Shown here: in pieces, positions 18,041-29,621 of the stretch | Position numbering within the stretch: position 1 is the first letter of the stretch | Layout: every line of letters starts with the position of its first letter | From: Blastomonas sp. SL216 | GTDB lineage: Bacteria > Pseudomonadota > Alphaproteobacteria > Sphingomonadales > Sphingomonadaceae | DNA: 64,000 nt | Assembly: GCA_026625625.1 (NCBI GenBank) | Contig: CP113055.1 | Span: forward strand, 3,765,001-3,829,000 | Direction: 5' to 3' | Notes under the pieces: model-generated | Seen by the model: only the letters and a program-made list of their open reading frames with translations | Told to the model about the DNA's origin: nothing | Databases searched by the model: none | Position numbers and translations under genes: made by a program

Positions 18041-18955
18041 CTAATCGAGCGCGCTGTCACGGCGCAGCTGCTCGCGCAGCCAGGCAAGCCCCTCATCCGC
18101 GCTGCGGGCGTGGTTGAACTGCATCATCTCGCGCATCACCGGAAAGGGGAAGGGGATGGGCGCGATCGCCAGCGGAAACATCAGCGCCATGCACCGCGCC
18201 AGGCGCTCATGCATCAGCGCCAGCCGGTTGGTCTCTATGACCAGCCAGGGGACCACGGTGAAAGAGGAGGCCGTCATGTCCATCCGGCGGAAATGGCCCA
18301 GCTTCTCCATGATGCTGTCGGCAAAGGCACTGGTGCGCTGATTGCCCATCTGAATGCCGACATGCCCCGCCCGCAGCACCTCTTCCAGCGTCACTTCGCC
18401 CGAAAAGACCGGGTTGCCGTTCCAGCCGACAATGACATGGCGTTCCTCGAACAACAGCTCGGCGGGCTGGCCGGGGTTGATGAACTCCTCGGGCGTGATC
18501 AGCAGATCGAACGCGCCTTGCGCGATCAGATCGGCGCTGCCGTCCGATGGCAGCACCGCCTCCAGCCGGATGCCCGGCGCGACATGCGCCAGGCGGCGCG
18601 ACAGCGGTGCAATGACGGCCGCAGTGATATAATCGGATGCGATCAGCCGGAACACGCGCTGCGACGTCGCAGGGTCGAAGCTGGTCGTTGTCGTGATCAG
18701 CGCATCGATCCGGCGCAGCGTATCCTGCACCATCGGTACCAGCGATTCGGCGTAAGGCGTCGGGAACATCCGCTTGCCCTGCAGCACCAGCAGGTCATCG
18801 CCGAAATAGTCGCGCAGCCGGCCTAGCGCCGCGCTCATCGCCGGTTGGCTGAGATTGAGCTGTTCCGCCGCGCGCGACACGCTGCGCGTTTCCATCAGCA
18901 CGTTGAATGCCACCAGCAGATTGAGATCGAGGCCCTTGAACCGCATTGGCTTCAC
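18041..18955 (-). CDS. LysR-type regulator of the NodD/NahR group
   Basis: Activator-type regulator of 304 residues. The N-terminal winged helix from the ATG at 18946 (MRFKGLDLNLLVAFNVL, then LNLSQPAMSAALGRLR) reads almost like rhizobial NodD proteins from memory, and the ligand domain has the DLLITPEEF and C-terminal WLREQLRR patterns of the NodD/NahR/LinR subgroup, which sense flavonoids and aromatic acids. It lies between the monooxygenase operon and a divergent TonB receptor gene, each preceded by a nod-box-like site. The start at 18955 is possible; 18946 matches the family start better. Confidence 0.85.
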   Translation of the reverse strand: MKPMRFKGLDLNLLVAFNVLMETRSVSRAAEQLNLSQPAMSAALGRLRDYFGDDLLVLQGKRMFPTPYAESLVPMVQDTLRRIDALITTTTSFDPATSQRVFRLIASDYITAAVIAPLSRRLAHVAPGIRLEAVLPSDGSADLIAQGAFDLLITPEEFINPGQPAELLFEERHVIVGWNGNPVFSGEVTLEEVLRAGHVGIQMGNQRTSAFADSIMEKLGHFRRMDMTASSFTVVPWLVIETNRLALMHERLARCMALMFPLAIAPIPFPFPVMREMMQFNHARSADEGLAWLREQLRRDSALD

Positions 18956-18957
18956 CT

Positions 18958-19004
18958 ATCCGTGAGATGATTGGATTATCATTAAAACAAAAGATTTCAC
19001 CAAT
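18958..19004 (+). promoter_or_regulatory. Nod-box-like site between NodD-like gene and TonB receptor
   Basis: The plus strand carries ATT-N9-GAT (18981-18995) followed by TTCACCAAT (18996-19004). The 20 bases 18985-19004 match the remembered nod-box 3' half (AAACAATCRATTTTACCAAT) at 17 positions. An ATC at 18958-18960 begins a weaker upstream half at the same 23-base offset as in the sister site at 17986-18032. It could control both the receptor gene and the divergent regulator gene. Confidence 0.6.
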
Positions 19005-19082
19005 GGCTAGCCTTTCTCGTAAATGTATCCCCGATACAGCCGGTGCCCGTGCAGGCACCGTGCATTTTTGGGGAGATGTATG

Positions 19083-21392
19083 ATGAAGGCATTCTTGCTT
19101 GCGACGACCGTGCTGGCTGCACTGAGCATTCCTGCCACCGGTTTTGCACAAAGCACTTCCACCACCGAATCGAGCGAAGCGACCGAGGACCAGGGGCTGG
19201 GCGAGATCGTCGTGACTGCGCAGCGTCGCGAGGAGAGCCTGCAGCGCGCCGCTGTGGCGGTGACCGCAGTAACCGGCGATGATCTCACCAAGTCGGGCAT
19301 CACCGAAACCGCCAATCTGGGCCGTCTGGTCCCCTCGCTGGTCGTTCAGCCCACCGGCGGAACCACCAGCTTCTTCCTGCGCGGCGTCGGCACCAACTCG
19401 CAGAACTCGTTCGCGGAAAACGCCGTCGCGTTCAACTTCAACGGCATCTATGTCGGCCGCCCGACCGCGCCTGCCGGTGTGTTCTACGATCTGGAACGCG
19501 TCGAGGTGGTCAAGGGCCCGCAGGGCACGCTCTATGGCCGCAACGCCACCGGCGGTGCGATCAACGTGATCCCCAAAAAGCCGGTGCTCGGCACGTTCAG
19601 CGGCGAGGGCCTGTTCGAATATGGCAATTACGACAGCAAGAAGGCCTCGCTTGCGCTGAACATTCCGATCGGCGAGACCGTGGCGCTGCGCCTGGCAGGG
19701 CAGATCGTCGATCGCGACGGCTTCATCTCGGACGGCTATGACGACGACAAGGGCGAAGCCTTCCGCGCGTCGCTGCTGATCGAGCCGTCGGATCGCTGGT
19801 CGATGACGTTGGTGGCGGACTATTACAACCAGCATGGCAAGGGTGCAGGCGCGGTGCTGCTGCCCGAGGCGCGCTATGCGGTGCCCGCGCTCGAAGATCG
19901 CGTCAGCATTTCCGACCCGCGCGCACAGACCGCGATCCGGCGGCTTGCATCGGGCATCTTCGCGCCGCCCTTCTGCGGCGGAGCGGGCAATTTCGTCAAC
20001 AGCGGCTGCGTCGCACTCGCCGGGACCGACGGTTTCCTCGATAATGAATTCATCGGCGTCAGCGCCACGATCGTCGGCGACATGGGCTTCGGCACGCTGA
20101 CCTTCGTGCCAGCCTATCGCCGCTCCGACGTCAATGTGCTGACCTATCTGCCGGGCTTTGCCGGAACGATCCGCGATGTCGCCGAGCAGTCCTCGCTCGA
20201 AGTCCGGCTGGCCTCGAACGAGGACCAGCGGCTGCGCTATGTGCTGGGCGTGTTCTATTTCGGCGAGAACCAGGTGACGGAGAACTTCTTCCGCCAGGGC
20301 AATATCTCGACCACCCGCTTCACCCCGCGGCTGAGCACCGAGAGCATCGCCGCCTTTGGGCAGCTTACCTTCGACATTACCGATACGCTACGTCTGGTGG
20401 CCGGTGGCCGCTATACACGGGAAGACAAGTCGCAGCTGACATCGGTGGCTGCGGGCGGCTTGCCCGGTCCTGTCAACCCGCCGCTCAGCGCGCCGTTCAC
20501 CGGCGACCTGACCTTTGAAAAGTTCACCTGGAAGGCCGGGGTGGAATGGGACGCCGGGCCGCAGTCGCTGGTCTATGCCAATGTCGCTACCGGCTTCAAA
20601 TCGGGTGGTTTCTTCGTCGCCCAGCCGCCGAACAACACCTTCGCGCCGGAGAACCTGACCGCCTATACCATCGGCGCCAAGAACCGGTTCTTCGACAACA
20701 AGCTGCAGCTGAACATCGAGGCGTTCTATTGGGACTATAAGGACCAGCAGATCACCTTTGTCGGAGGCGTCCGCACGGCTGGCGGCACCTTCGCGCAAGG
20801 CTCCACCACGGTCAACGCGGGCAAGTCGCGCATCTATGGTGCCGAGTTCGAAGCGCGCTTCGCGCCCAGCCGGAACGACCTTTTCAGCCTGAACGTCCAG
20901 TATCTCAACGGCAAATATGACAGCCTGACCACGGCCAATTTCTCGCCCACCGGCGCGCCGGTCACCACGGGATGCCGCACGCTCGGCAGCCGCCTGGCCA
21001 ATCCCGGCGTCAACACCGCGCGCTTCTTCGATATCGACTGTTCGGGTCGTCCCACGGTCAACTCGCCCAAATGGGCGGTCAACCTGGGCTATGAGCGCAC
21101 CTTCGAGCTGACCGGCGACCTGAACCTGATCTTCGGCGCGCGCGGCAATATCGAAAGCAGCCGCTTCCTCAATTCGAACTTCCGGCCCGAGGAACGCCAG
21201 GGCAGCTTCGCCATGGCCGATGCCTATGCGACGCTCGAAAGCGCCGGCGGCTGGAATGTCACCGCGTTCATCAACAACATCACAGATGAGGAGGTGCTGG
21301 CACGCGCCGGTACCCGTCCGATCCTCGACTTCCCGGTGGCAACGCTGCGCCCGCCGCGGACCTATGGCGTGCGGATCGGGTATAACTTCTGA
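19083..21392 (+). CDS. TonB-dependent outer-membrane receptor
   Basis: Receptor of 769 residues for energy-coupled uptake over the outer membrane. It has a signal peptide (MKAFLLATTVLAAL...GFAQ), a TonB-box-like stretch (EIVVTAQRREES), a plug domain with VEVVKGPQGTLYGRNATGGAINV at about residues 140-162, and a beta barrel ending in YGVRIGYNF with the terminal aromatic residue. GGAG at 19072-19075 fits a start at 19083; 19080 is the alternative. It is divergent from the NodD-like gene and likely brings in the substrate of the aromatic operon. Confidence 0.95.
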   Translation: MKAFLLATTVLAALSIPATGFAQSTSTTESSEATEDQGLGEIVVTAQRREESLQRAAVAVTAVTGDDLTKSGITETANLGRLVPSLVVQPTGGTTSFFLRGVGTNSQNSFAENAVAFNFNGIYVGRPTAPAGVFYDLERVEVVKGPQGTLYGRNATGGAINVIPKKPVLGTFSGEGLFEYGNYDSKKASLALNIPIGETVALRLAGQIVDRDGFISDGYDDDKGEAFRASLLIEPSDRWSMTLVADYYNQHGKGAGAVLLPEARYAVPALEDRVSISDPRAQTAIRRLASGIFAPPFCGGAGNFVNSGCVALAGTDGFLDNEFIGVSATIVGDMGFGTLTFVPAYRRSDVNVLTYLPGFAGTIRDVAEQSSLEVRLASNEDQRLRYVLGVFYFGENQVTENFFRQGNISTTRFTPRLSTESIAAFGQLTFDITDTLRLVAGGRYTREDKSQLTSVAAGGLPGPVNPPLSAPFTGDLTFEKFTWKAGVEWDAGPQSLVYANVATGFKSGGFFVAQPPNNTFAPENLTAYTIGAKNRFFDNKLQLNIEAFYWDYKDQQITFVGGVRTAGGTFAQGSTTVNAGKSRIYGAEFEARFAPSRNDLFSLNVQYLNGKYDSLTTANFSPTGAPVTTGCRTLGSRLANPGVNTARFFDIDCSGRPTVNSPKWAVNLGYERTFELTGDLNLIFGARGNIESSRFLNSNFRPEERQGSFAMADAYATLESAGGWNVTAFINNITDEEVLARAGTRPILDFPVATLRPPRTYGVRIGYNF

Positions 21393-22360
21393 TGACCCGC
21401 TGGGCTATCGCGCCGGTGCTGGCAGCTCTTCTGGCCGCAGCACCGGTCGCGGCCCAGCCCGTGCCCAGCGCAGATGGATTCATCACGCTCGGCACGATGG
21501 GCGGGCCGGTGCCGTCGCCCAGCCGGTCGCAGCCGGCCAACGCGCTGGTGCATCAGGACAAGGTGTATCTGGTCGATGCCGGGGATGGCACGGTGCAACA
21601 GCTGGCGCGGGCCGGCATATTGCTGCCCCGGGTGCGGGCGGTGTTTCTCAGCCATTTGCATGCCGATCATACCGGCGGCTTGTCCGCCGTGCTGGCTCTG
21701 CGCAACCAGACCAACCAGCGCGATCCGATCACCGTCTATGGCCCGCCGGGAACGCGTGAGCTGGTCGCGGGGATGGTCGCATCGATGCAGCCGGCCGCGC
21801 GCGTCGGCTATGGCATTCCCGGCCAGCCCTGGGCACCGCCTGCCGATACGGTCACGGTAATCGAACTCGGTGATGGCGAGCGGACCTCGCTCGAAGGCTT
21901 CACCGTCACCGCCGCGCAGAATTCGCATTATGATTTTGCGCCCGGCAGCGTCGAGGATCGCAACTACAAGTCGCTGAGCTTCCGCTTCGATCTGCCCGGC
22001 CGGTCGATCGTCTATACCGGCGATACCGGCCCCAGCGCGGCGGTGGAAAAGCTCGCCAAGGGGGCAGACCTGCTGGTCAGCGAGATGATCGACATGGCCG
22101 GGACCATGGCGAATGTCGCGCGCAATTCGCCCGATATGCCGCCACAGGCCAAGCAGCAGCTCGAGCAGCATCTGTCCACCCATCACCTGACGCCGGAGGC
22201 GGTCGGCCAACTGGCATCACGCGCGGGCGTCAAGGCGCTGGTCATCACCCATTTCGCGGCAGGCACGCCCGATCCTGAACGCACCAAGGGCTATATCGCC
22301 GATATCGCCAGGCTCTATTCCGGCCCGGTGACGCTGGCGAACGATCTCGATCGCTTCTGA
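21392..22360 (+). CDS. Secreted metallo-beta-lactamase-fold hydrolase
   Basis: Protein of 322 residues with a signal peptide (cut near AAQ, residue 22) and the zinc motif HLHADH at residues 88-93; further ligands are expected at H-rich NSHYDF, the TGDTG motif and the late ITHF motif. Start and receptor stop overlap (TGATG), so it is cotranslated with the receptor. It probably hydrolyses an ester or lactone group of the compound taken up, in the periplasm. It ends 7 bp from the convergent ligI stop. Confidence 0.9.
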   Translation: MTRWAIAPVLAALLAAAPVAAQPVPSADGFITLGTMGGPVPSPSRSQPANALVHQDKVYLVDAGDGTVQQLARAGILLPRVRAVFLSHLHADHTGGLSAVLALRNQTNQRDPITVYGPPGTRELVAGMVASMQPAARVGYGIPGQPWAPPADTVTVIELGDGERTSLEGFTVTAAQNSHYDFAPGSVEDRNYKSLSFRFDLPGRSIVYTGDTGPSAAVEKLAKGADLLVSEMIDMAGTMANVARNSPDMPPQAKQQLEQHLSTHHLTPEAVGQLASRAGVKALVITHFAAGTPDPERTKGYIADIARLYSGPVTLANDLDRF

Positions 22361-22367
22361 CCCGCGG

Positions 22368-24304
<1,937 letters not shown>

Positions 24305-24339
24305 GAGCCCGTGCCCGTCAGGGGAGCGTCATGGGTTAC

Positions 24340-24384
24340 GCCCATTCCGGGCGGAAAACCGGTTCCCACTTTTCCTGAATGGGC
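24340..24384 (-). repeat. Intergenic hairpin between ligK and ligU
   Basis: Outer arms GCCCATTC (24340-24347) and GAATGGGC (24377-24384) enclose GGAAAA (24353-24358) and TTTTCC (24369-24374), so one long imperfect stem-loop can form in the ligK-ligU mRNA, 4 bases behind the ligK stop codon. The inner sequence (GGAAAACCGGTTCCCAC) looks like a repeat seen in many alphaproteobacterial genomes. It may be a processing or attenuation element. Confidence 0.6.
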
Positions 24385-24388
24385 TTGG

Positions 24389-25060
24389 TCAGACATATTT
24401 CAGGCCCATTTCGGCAAGCCGGGGCCGCATGTTGTAGATGTCGAGGCCGAGTTCGCCCGCTGCCAGCCGCTGGCGCTTGGCCTCCTCGGCCGCTTCGCGC
24501 GCCTGCGCCTTTTCCAGCACGGCGGCGGCATCGGCGCGCTTGACGACGCATACGCCATCGTCATCGGCGACGATCACATCGCCCGGCTCGATTGCGGCAC
24601 CGGCGCAGACGATCGGCACGTTGACGCTGCCCAGAGTGTTCTTGACCGTGCCCTGGGCGAAGACCGCCTTGGACCAGACGGGGAAGCCCATCTGCGTGAG
24701 ATCGCGGACATCGCGCACGCCCGCATCGATCACCAGGCCCCGGCAACCGCGCGCCATCGCGCTGGTCGCCAGCAGGTCGCCGAAATAGCCGTCGACGCAC
24801 GGGCTGGTCGGTGCGAGCACCAGAATGTCGCCCGCCTGCAGCTGCTCTATCGCGACATGGATCATCCAGTTGTCGCCCGGAGGCGCGGAGATGGTGACCG
24901 CATTGCCTGCGATGCGCGCGCCGGAATAGATCGGGCGCATATGGTGCGCCAGCAGGCCGATCCGCCCCTGCGCCTCATGCACCGTTGCGACCCCCGCGCT
25001 GCCAAGCCCATCCACCACTGCAAGATCGGTGCGCTCGATATTCTGGACGACAGTTCCCAT
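24389..25060 (-). CDS. ligK: 4-carboxy-4-hydroxy-2-oxoadipate aldolase
   Basis: RraA-like class II aldolase of 223 residues; it splits 4-carboxy-4-hydroxy-2-oxoadipate to pyruvate and oxaloacetate, the last step of the pathway. The motif [12 protein letters not shown] (about 110-122) holds the conserved Arg-Asp that binds pyruvate and metal, and GDIVV-type strands follow. AAGGAG lies 7 bases before the ATG at 25060; the ATG at 25066 would be only 1 base from it. First gene of the leftward lig operon, divergent from ligR. Confidence 0.94.
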   Translation of the reverse strand: MGTVVQNIERTDLAVVDGLGSAGVATVHEAQGRIGLLAHHMRPIYSGARIAGNAVTISAPPGDNWMIHVAIEQLQAGDILVLAPTSPCVDGYFGDLLATSAMARGCRGLVIDAGVRDVRDLTQMGFPVWSKAVFAQGTVKNTLGSVNVPIVCAGAAIEPGDVIVADDDGVCVVKRADAAAVLEKAQAREAAEEAKRQRLAAGELGLDIYNMRPRLAEMGLKYV

Positions 25061-25148
25061 GGCCATGCTCCTTGTTGTGCCGCCGTGCCCGCGAGGCTGC
25101 CATCCATGCCAATCCAACTTGTGGACGCGCAATAAGTTTTTGCTATGT

Positions 25149-26363
25149 ATGCTGCCAATGATCGAGCCGTTCGACCTGAACCTCCGGCATCTGCGCGCGC
25201 TTGTCAGCGTCGTGGCGCTGCGCAGCCTCAACCGCGCGGCAGAGGCGGCGGGGCTCTCTCAACCGGCGTTGACGCAAGGCATGGCCAAGCTGGAGCGGCA
25301 ACTGGGCGTGTTGCTCTTCGACCGGCATTCGGGCGGGGTCGAGCCGACCCTTGCGGGCGAAGCCCTGGCCGAACGCGTCGAGCGGGCCTTTGTCCATCTG
25401 GCCGCTGCGGTGCGCAGGCCGGGAAGGGCAGGTGCGCGTGGCTTTTCCCGCCCCGAACAGCTGATGACCGGTACCCAGCTACAGGCGTTCCTGCATTTTG
25501 CCGAAGCCCAGGGTTTTGCCGGGGCCGCGCTGGCGAGCGGCCTGTCGCAGCCGGGCATCCACCGCGCGGTGCGCGAGCTGGAGCAGATCAGCGGGCATGC
25601 GCTGGCCGAGCGGCGCGGGCGCGGCATGGTGCTGACCCCGGCGGGCCGGGCGATGGCGCGCGGCGTGCGTCTGGCTGCGGGCGAGCTTTCCGCCGGGATC
25701 GCAGAGGCGCTGGGCGAGGCGCACCCTGCCACGCGCATCGCCATCGGCGCAATGCCGCTCAGCCGCGCGCTCGTCGTGCCGCGAGCCATCGCGCACTTCC
25801 TGCGCGATTGCCCCGGCACCGTGGTCGATGTCATCGAAGGATCGTGGCGCGAGCTGGTCGATCCGCTGCTCGACGGGGTCATCGACCTGATGGTCGGTGC
25901 GCTGCGCGATGCGCCGCCCGACGGGATCGAGCAGGTGCCGCTGTTCACCGATCGCCTGGCGGTGTTCGCGCGCAAGGGCCACCCGCTGGCCGGGCGGCGA
26001 GTGGCGCTGCCCGAACTGCAGGCGCAATCCTGGGTGGTCGGCCCCCAGGGCACGCCGCTGCGCGCGCACTGGCAGGCGCTGTTCAGCGGTGATCCGCCGC
26101 CGGTGCCGGTGGAATGCGGATCGGTGATGGTGATCCGCGGGCTGGTGATGCAGAGCGATCTGCTGACATTGCTGTCGCCCGACCAGATCGCGGTCGAGCT
26201 TGAAACGCAGATGCTGGTGCGGATCGATGTCGATCTGCCCGGCAGCGTGCGGACGATCGGCCTGACAACGCGGCGCGGTTGGCGGCCGACGGCAGCGCAG
26301 CAGCGGCTGGTCGATCTGATCCGCCAGGCCTCGCTGGAAACCAGACTTCACGAAAACCAATAG
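25149..26363 (+). CDS. ligR: LysR-type regulator with two N-terminal winged helices
   Basis: Regulator of about 404 residues, longer than the usual 300. A first LysR helix-turn-helix ([33 protein letters not shown]) is followed at about residues 105-160 by a second, degenerate one ([35 protein letters not shown]), then the ligand domain. From memory GalR and LigR proteins of gallate/protocatechuate clusters have this build. It sits between the two divergent lig operons and should activate them in response to a pathway intermediate. An ATG at 25158 is the alternative start. Confidence 0.85.
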   Translation: MLPMIEPFDLNLRHLRALVSVVALRSLNRAAEAAGLSQPALTQGMAKLERQLGVLLFDRHSGGVEPTLAGEALAERVERAFVHLAAAVRRPGRAGARGFSRPEQLMTGTQLQAFLHFAEAQGFAGAALASGLSQPGIHRAVRELEQISGHALAERRGRGMVLTPAGRAMARGVRLAAGELSAGIAEALGEAHPATRIAIGAMPLSRALVVPRAIAHFLRDCPGTVVDVIEGSWRELVDPLLDGVIDLMVGALRDAPPDGIEQVPLFTDRLAVFARKGHPLAGRRVALPELQAQSWVVGPQGTPLRAHWQALFSGDPPPVPVECGSVMVIRGLVMQSDLLTLLSPDQIAVELETQMLVRIDVDLPGSVRTIGLTTRRGWRPTAAQQRLVDLIRQASLETRLHENQ

Positions 26364-26417
26364 GTAGCCCGGCAATTGGATTGGTAGCGGTGACAAGTCC
26401 TCGCCTAGGCCGGAGTC

Positions 26418-27281
26418 ATGACGTTCAACGCGACCTTTATTGGCTTTGGCGAGGCGGGCCAGGCATTTGCGCTGCCCGGTGCGCGCGCCTTTGATCGCAA
26501 GACCGACAGTCTGGGCGAACGCGACGCGATGCTGTCCGCCTATGCCGCAGCTGGCGTGCAGGGCGAGGATGACGTCGCCACCGCGCTGGCCGAGGCTGAG
26601 GTCGTGCTGTGCCTGGTGACCGCCGATCAGGCCGTGGTGGCTGCCGGGGCTTATGCCTCCATGCTCAGGCCCGGAACCCTGTGGCTCGACATGAACAGCG
26701 TCGCCCCGGCCTCCAAGGCTGAGGCCGCGACGATGGTGGAGGCAGCCGGCGGGCGCTATGCGGATGTCGCGGTGATGGCTCCGGTGCTGCCGCAGCGCCG
26801 CGCGGTTCCGCTGCTGGTCTCCGGACCGCATGCCAGCGCCGCTGCAGACGCGCTGGAGGCGCTCGACTTTACCCGGATTTCCATCGCCGGAGACGCGATC
26901 GGCCAGGCCTCGGCGATCAAGATGATCCGGTCGGTCATGGTCAAGGGGCTGGAAGCGCTGAGCGCCGAATGTGCGCTTGCCGCCTCGCGCGCGGGCGTGC
27001 TCGATGCGGTGACCGCCTCGCTCGATGCCAGCTGGAAGGAGCAGGGCTGGGCCGAGCGGTTCGACTATAATCTCGACCGGATGATGGCGCACGGGTTGCG
27101 CCGCGCCGCCGAGATGGAAGAGGTTGCAGCAACGCTGGCCGATCTGGACATCGACCCGCTGATGACGCGCGGCACGATTGCCCGCCAGCGGGCGATCGGC
27201 GCGCTCGGTCTCACCCCGCCCGATGGCCTCGACGCCAAGCTGACATCACTCGACACCCTCGTCTCGAAGAGAACTGCATGA
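26418..27281 (+). CDS. NAD(P)-binding DUF1932 protein in the lig operon
   Basis: Protein of 287 residues: an N-terminal 6-phosphogluconate-dehydrogenase-like Rossmann domain (FIGFGEAGQAF near residue 6-16) and a C-terminal helical DUF1932 domain (about 185-260). The fold fits a beta-hydroxyacid dehydrogenase. It overlaps ligJ (ATGA). None of the known steps of the PCA 4,5-pathway needs it, so it may reduce or oxidise a side product such as an oxo acid or act on a gallate-derived compound. Role unknown. Confidence 0.82.
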   Translation: MTFNATFIGFGEAGQAFALPGARAFDRKTDSLGERDAMLSAYAAAGVQGEDDVATALAEAEVVLCLVTADQAVVAAGAYASMLRPGTLWLDMNSVAPASKAEAATMVEAAGGRYADVAVMAPVLPQRRAVPLLVSGPHASAAADALEALDFTRISIAGDAIGQASAIKMIRSVMVKGLEALSAECALAASRAGVLDAVTASLDASWKEQGWAERFDYNLDRMMAHGLRRAAEMEEVAATLADLDIDPLMTRGTIARQRAIGALGLTPPDGLDAKLTSLDTLVSKRTA

Positions 27282-28303
27282 CCCTGATCATCGATTGCCA
27301 CGGCCATTATACGGTCCTGCCCAAGGCGCATGACGCCTGGCGCGAGGAGCAGAAGGCCGCGTTCAAGGCTGGAACACCATGCCCGCCGTACCCCGAAATT
27401 TCCGATGACGATATCCGCGAGACGATCGAGGCCAACCAACTGCGCCTGATCAAGGAGCGCGGTGCGGACCTGACGATCTTTTCCCCTCGCGCCTCGGCCA
27501 TGGCGCCGCATGTCGGCGACGAGGCGATGGCGCGCGAATGGGCGCGGCGCTGCAACGACCTGATCGCGCGCGTTGTCGGCCTGTTTCCGGAAACCTTTGT
27601 CGGCGTGTGCATGCTGCCGCAAAGCCCCAAGGCCGACATGGCGGGCTCGATCGAGGAACTCGAACGCTGCGTGACCGAACTCGGCTTTATCGGCTGCAAC
27701 CTCAATCCCGATCCGGGCGGCGGCCATTTCCAGCATCCGCCGCTCACCGACCGCTTCTGGTACCCGTTCTACGAGAAGATGGTCGAGCTGAACGTTCCGG
27801 CGATGATCCATGTCTCGGGCAGCTGCAACCCGGCGATGCACGCCACCGGCGGCTATTATATCGCAGCCGATACCATCGCCTTCATGCAGCTGCTGGAAGG
27901 CGACCTGTTCGCCGACTTCCCGACGTTGCGCTTCATCATCCCGCATGGCGGCGGCGCGGTTCCCTATCACTGGGGGCGCTACCGGGGCCTTGCCGACATG
28001 CTGAAAAAGCCGGCGCTCGACACGCACCTGATGAACAACATCTTCTTCGACACCTGCGTCTATCACCAGCCAGGCATCGACCTGCTCGCCGATGTGATCG
28101 ACAACAAGAACATCCTGTTCGGCAGCGAGATGGTCGGCGCGGTGCGCGGCATCGATCCCACCACCGGCCATTATTTCGACGATACCAAGCGCTATGTCGA
28201 CGCGCTCGAGATCAGCGATGCCGAGCGGCACATGATCTTCGAAGGCAATGCCCGCCGCGTCTTCCCCCGGCTTGATGCCCTTTTGAAGGAGCGCGGATTG
28301 TGA
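27278..28303 (+). CDS. ligJ: 4-oxalomesaconate hydratase
   Basis: Amidohydrolase-2 fold protein of 341 residues, the same length I recall for LigJ of Sphingobium sp. SYK-6. It adds water to the (tautomerised) oxalomesaconate to give 4-carboxy-4-hydroxy-2-oxoadipate. Metal-site features: DCHGHYTV at residues 6-13, IHVSGSCNP in the middle, and the FGSEMVGAVRG motif late. It overlaps both neighbours by 4 bases. Confidence 0.94.
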   Translation: MTLIIDCHGHYTVLPKAHDAWREEQKAAFKAGTPCPPYPEISDDDIRETIEANQLRLIKERGADLTIFSPRASAMAPHVGDEAMAREWARRCNDLIARVVGLFPETFVGVCMLPQSPKADMAGSIEELERCVTELGFIGCNLNPDPGGGHFQHPPLTDRFWYPFYEKMVELNVPAMIHVSGSCNPAMHATGGYYIAADTIAFMQLLEGDLFADFPTLRFIIPHGGGAVPYHWGRYRGLADMLKKPALDTHLMNNIFFDTCVYHQPGIDLLADVIDNKNILFGSEMVGAVRGIDPTTGHYFDDTKRYVDALEISDAERHMIFEGNARRVFPRLDALLKERGL

Positions 28304-28707
28304 GCCATCTCGACATTCACGCCTATCTGGCCGAGTTCGAGGATATTCCCGGCACGCGCGTGTTCACGGCCGCGCGCGCACGCCAGGGCTATCATCTCAA
28401 CCAGTTCGCGATGAGCCTGATGAAGCCGGAGAACCGCGAGCGTTTCAAGGCCGATGAGCGCGCCTATCTGGACGAATGGGCGATATCGGAAGAGGCCAAG
28501 CAGGCGGTGCTGGCGCGCGATTACAACGCGCTGCTCGATATCGGCGGCAACATCTACTTCTTGTCCAAGCTGTTTTCCACCGACGGCATCGCCTTCGCGC
28601 AGGCGGTCAGCACGATGACCGACATGAGCTGGCCCGAATACCGCCAGATGATGCTCGACGGCGGCCGCTCTCCGCAAGGCGTACGCTCGATCAGGGAGGG
28701 ACGATAG
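28300..28707 (+). CDS. ligA: Protocatechuate 4,5-dioxygenase alpha subunit
   Basis: Small helical subunit of 135 residues that closes the active site of the LigB subunit. The start is GTG at 28300, overlapping the ligJ stop (GTGA), with AAGGAG 9 bases upstream. Family sequence: a central LNQFAMSLMKPENRERFKADE helix pair, then AVLARDYNALLDIGGNIYFL. It ends directly before the ligB ATG. Confidence 0.94.
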   Translation: MSHLDIHAYLAEFEDIPGTRVFTAARARQGYHLNQFAMSLMKPENRERFKADERAYLDEWAISEEAKQAVLARDYNALLDIGGNIYFLSKLFSTDGIAFAQAVSTMTDMSWPEYRQMMLDGGRSPQGVRSIREGR

Positions 28708-29547
<840 letters not shown>

Positions 29548-29569
29548 GGATTTCTCAATGTCTGTAATT

Positions 29570-29621
29570 GACGCTCGCTCTCGGGGAAGTCCCCATTGTG
29601 CCGAAAGCCGAGGAGAGCGTC
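29570..29621 (+). promoter_or_regulatory. Leader hairpin covering a ribosome binding site
   Basis: GACGCTC (29570-29576) pairs with GAGCGTC (29615-29621), which touches the ATG at 29622; CTCGG (29580-29584) pairs with CCGAG (29608-29612). The 3' arm contains the AGGAGA ribosome site (29611-29616). The folded form would block initiation of the small gene, so translation could be conditional. Confidence 0.5.
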
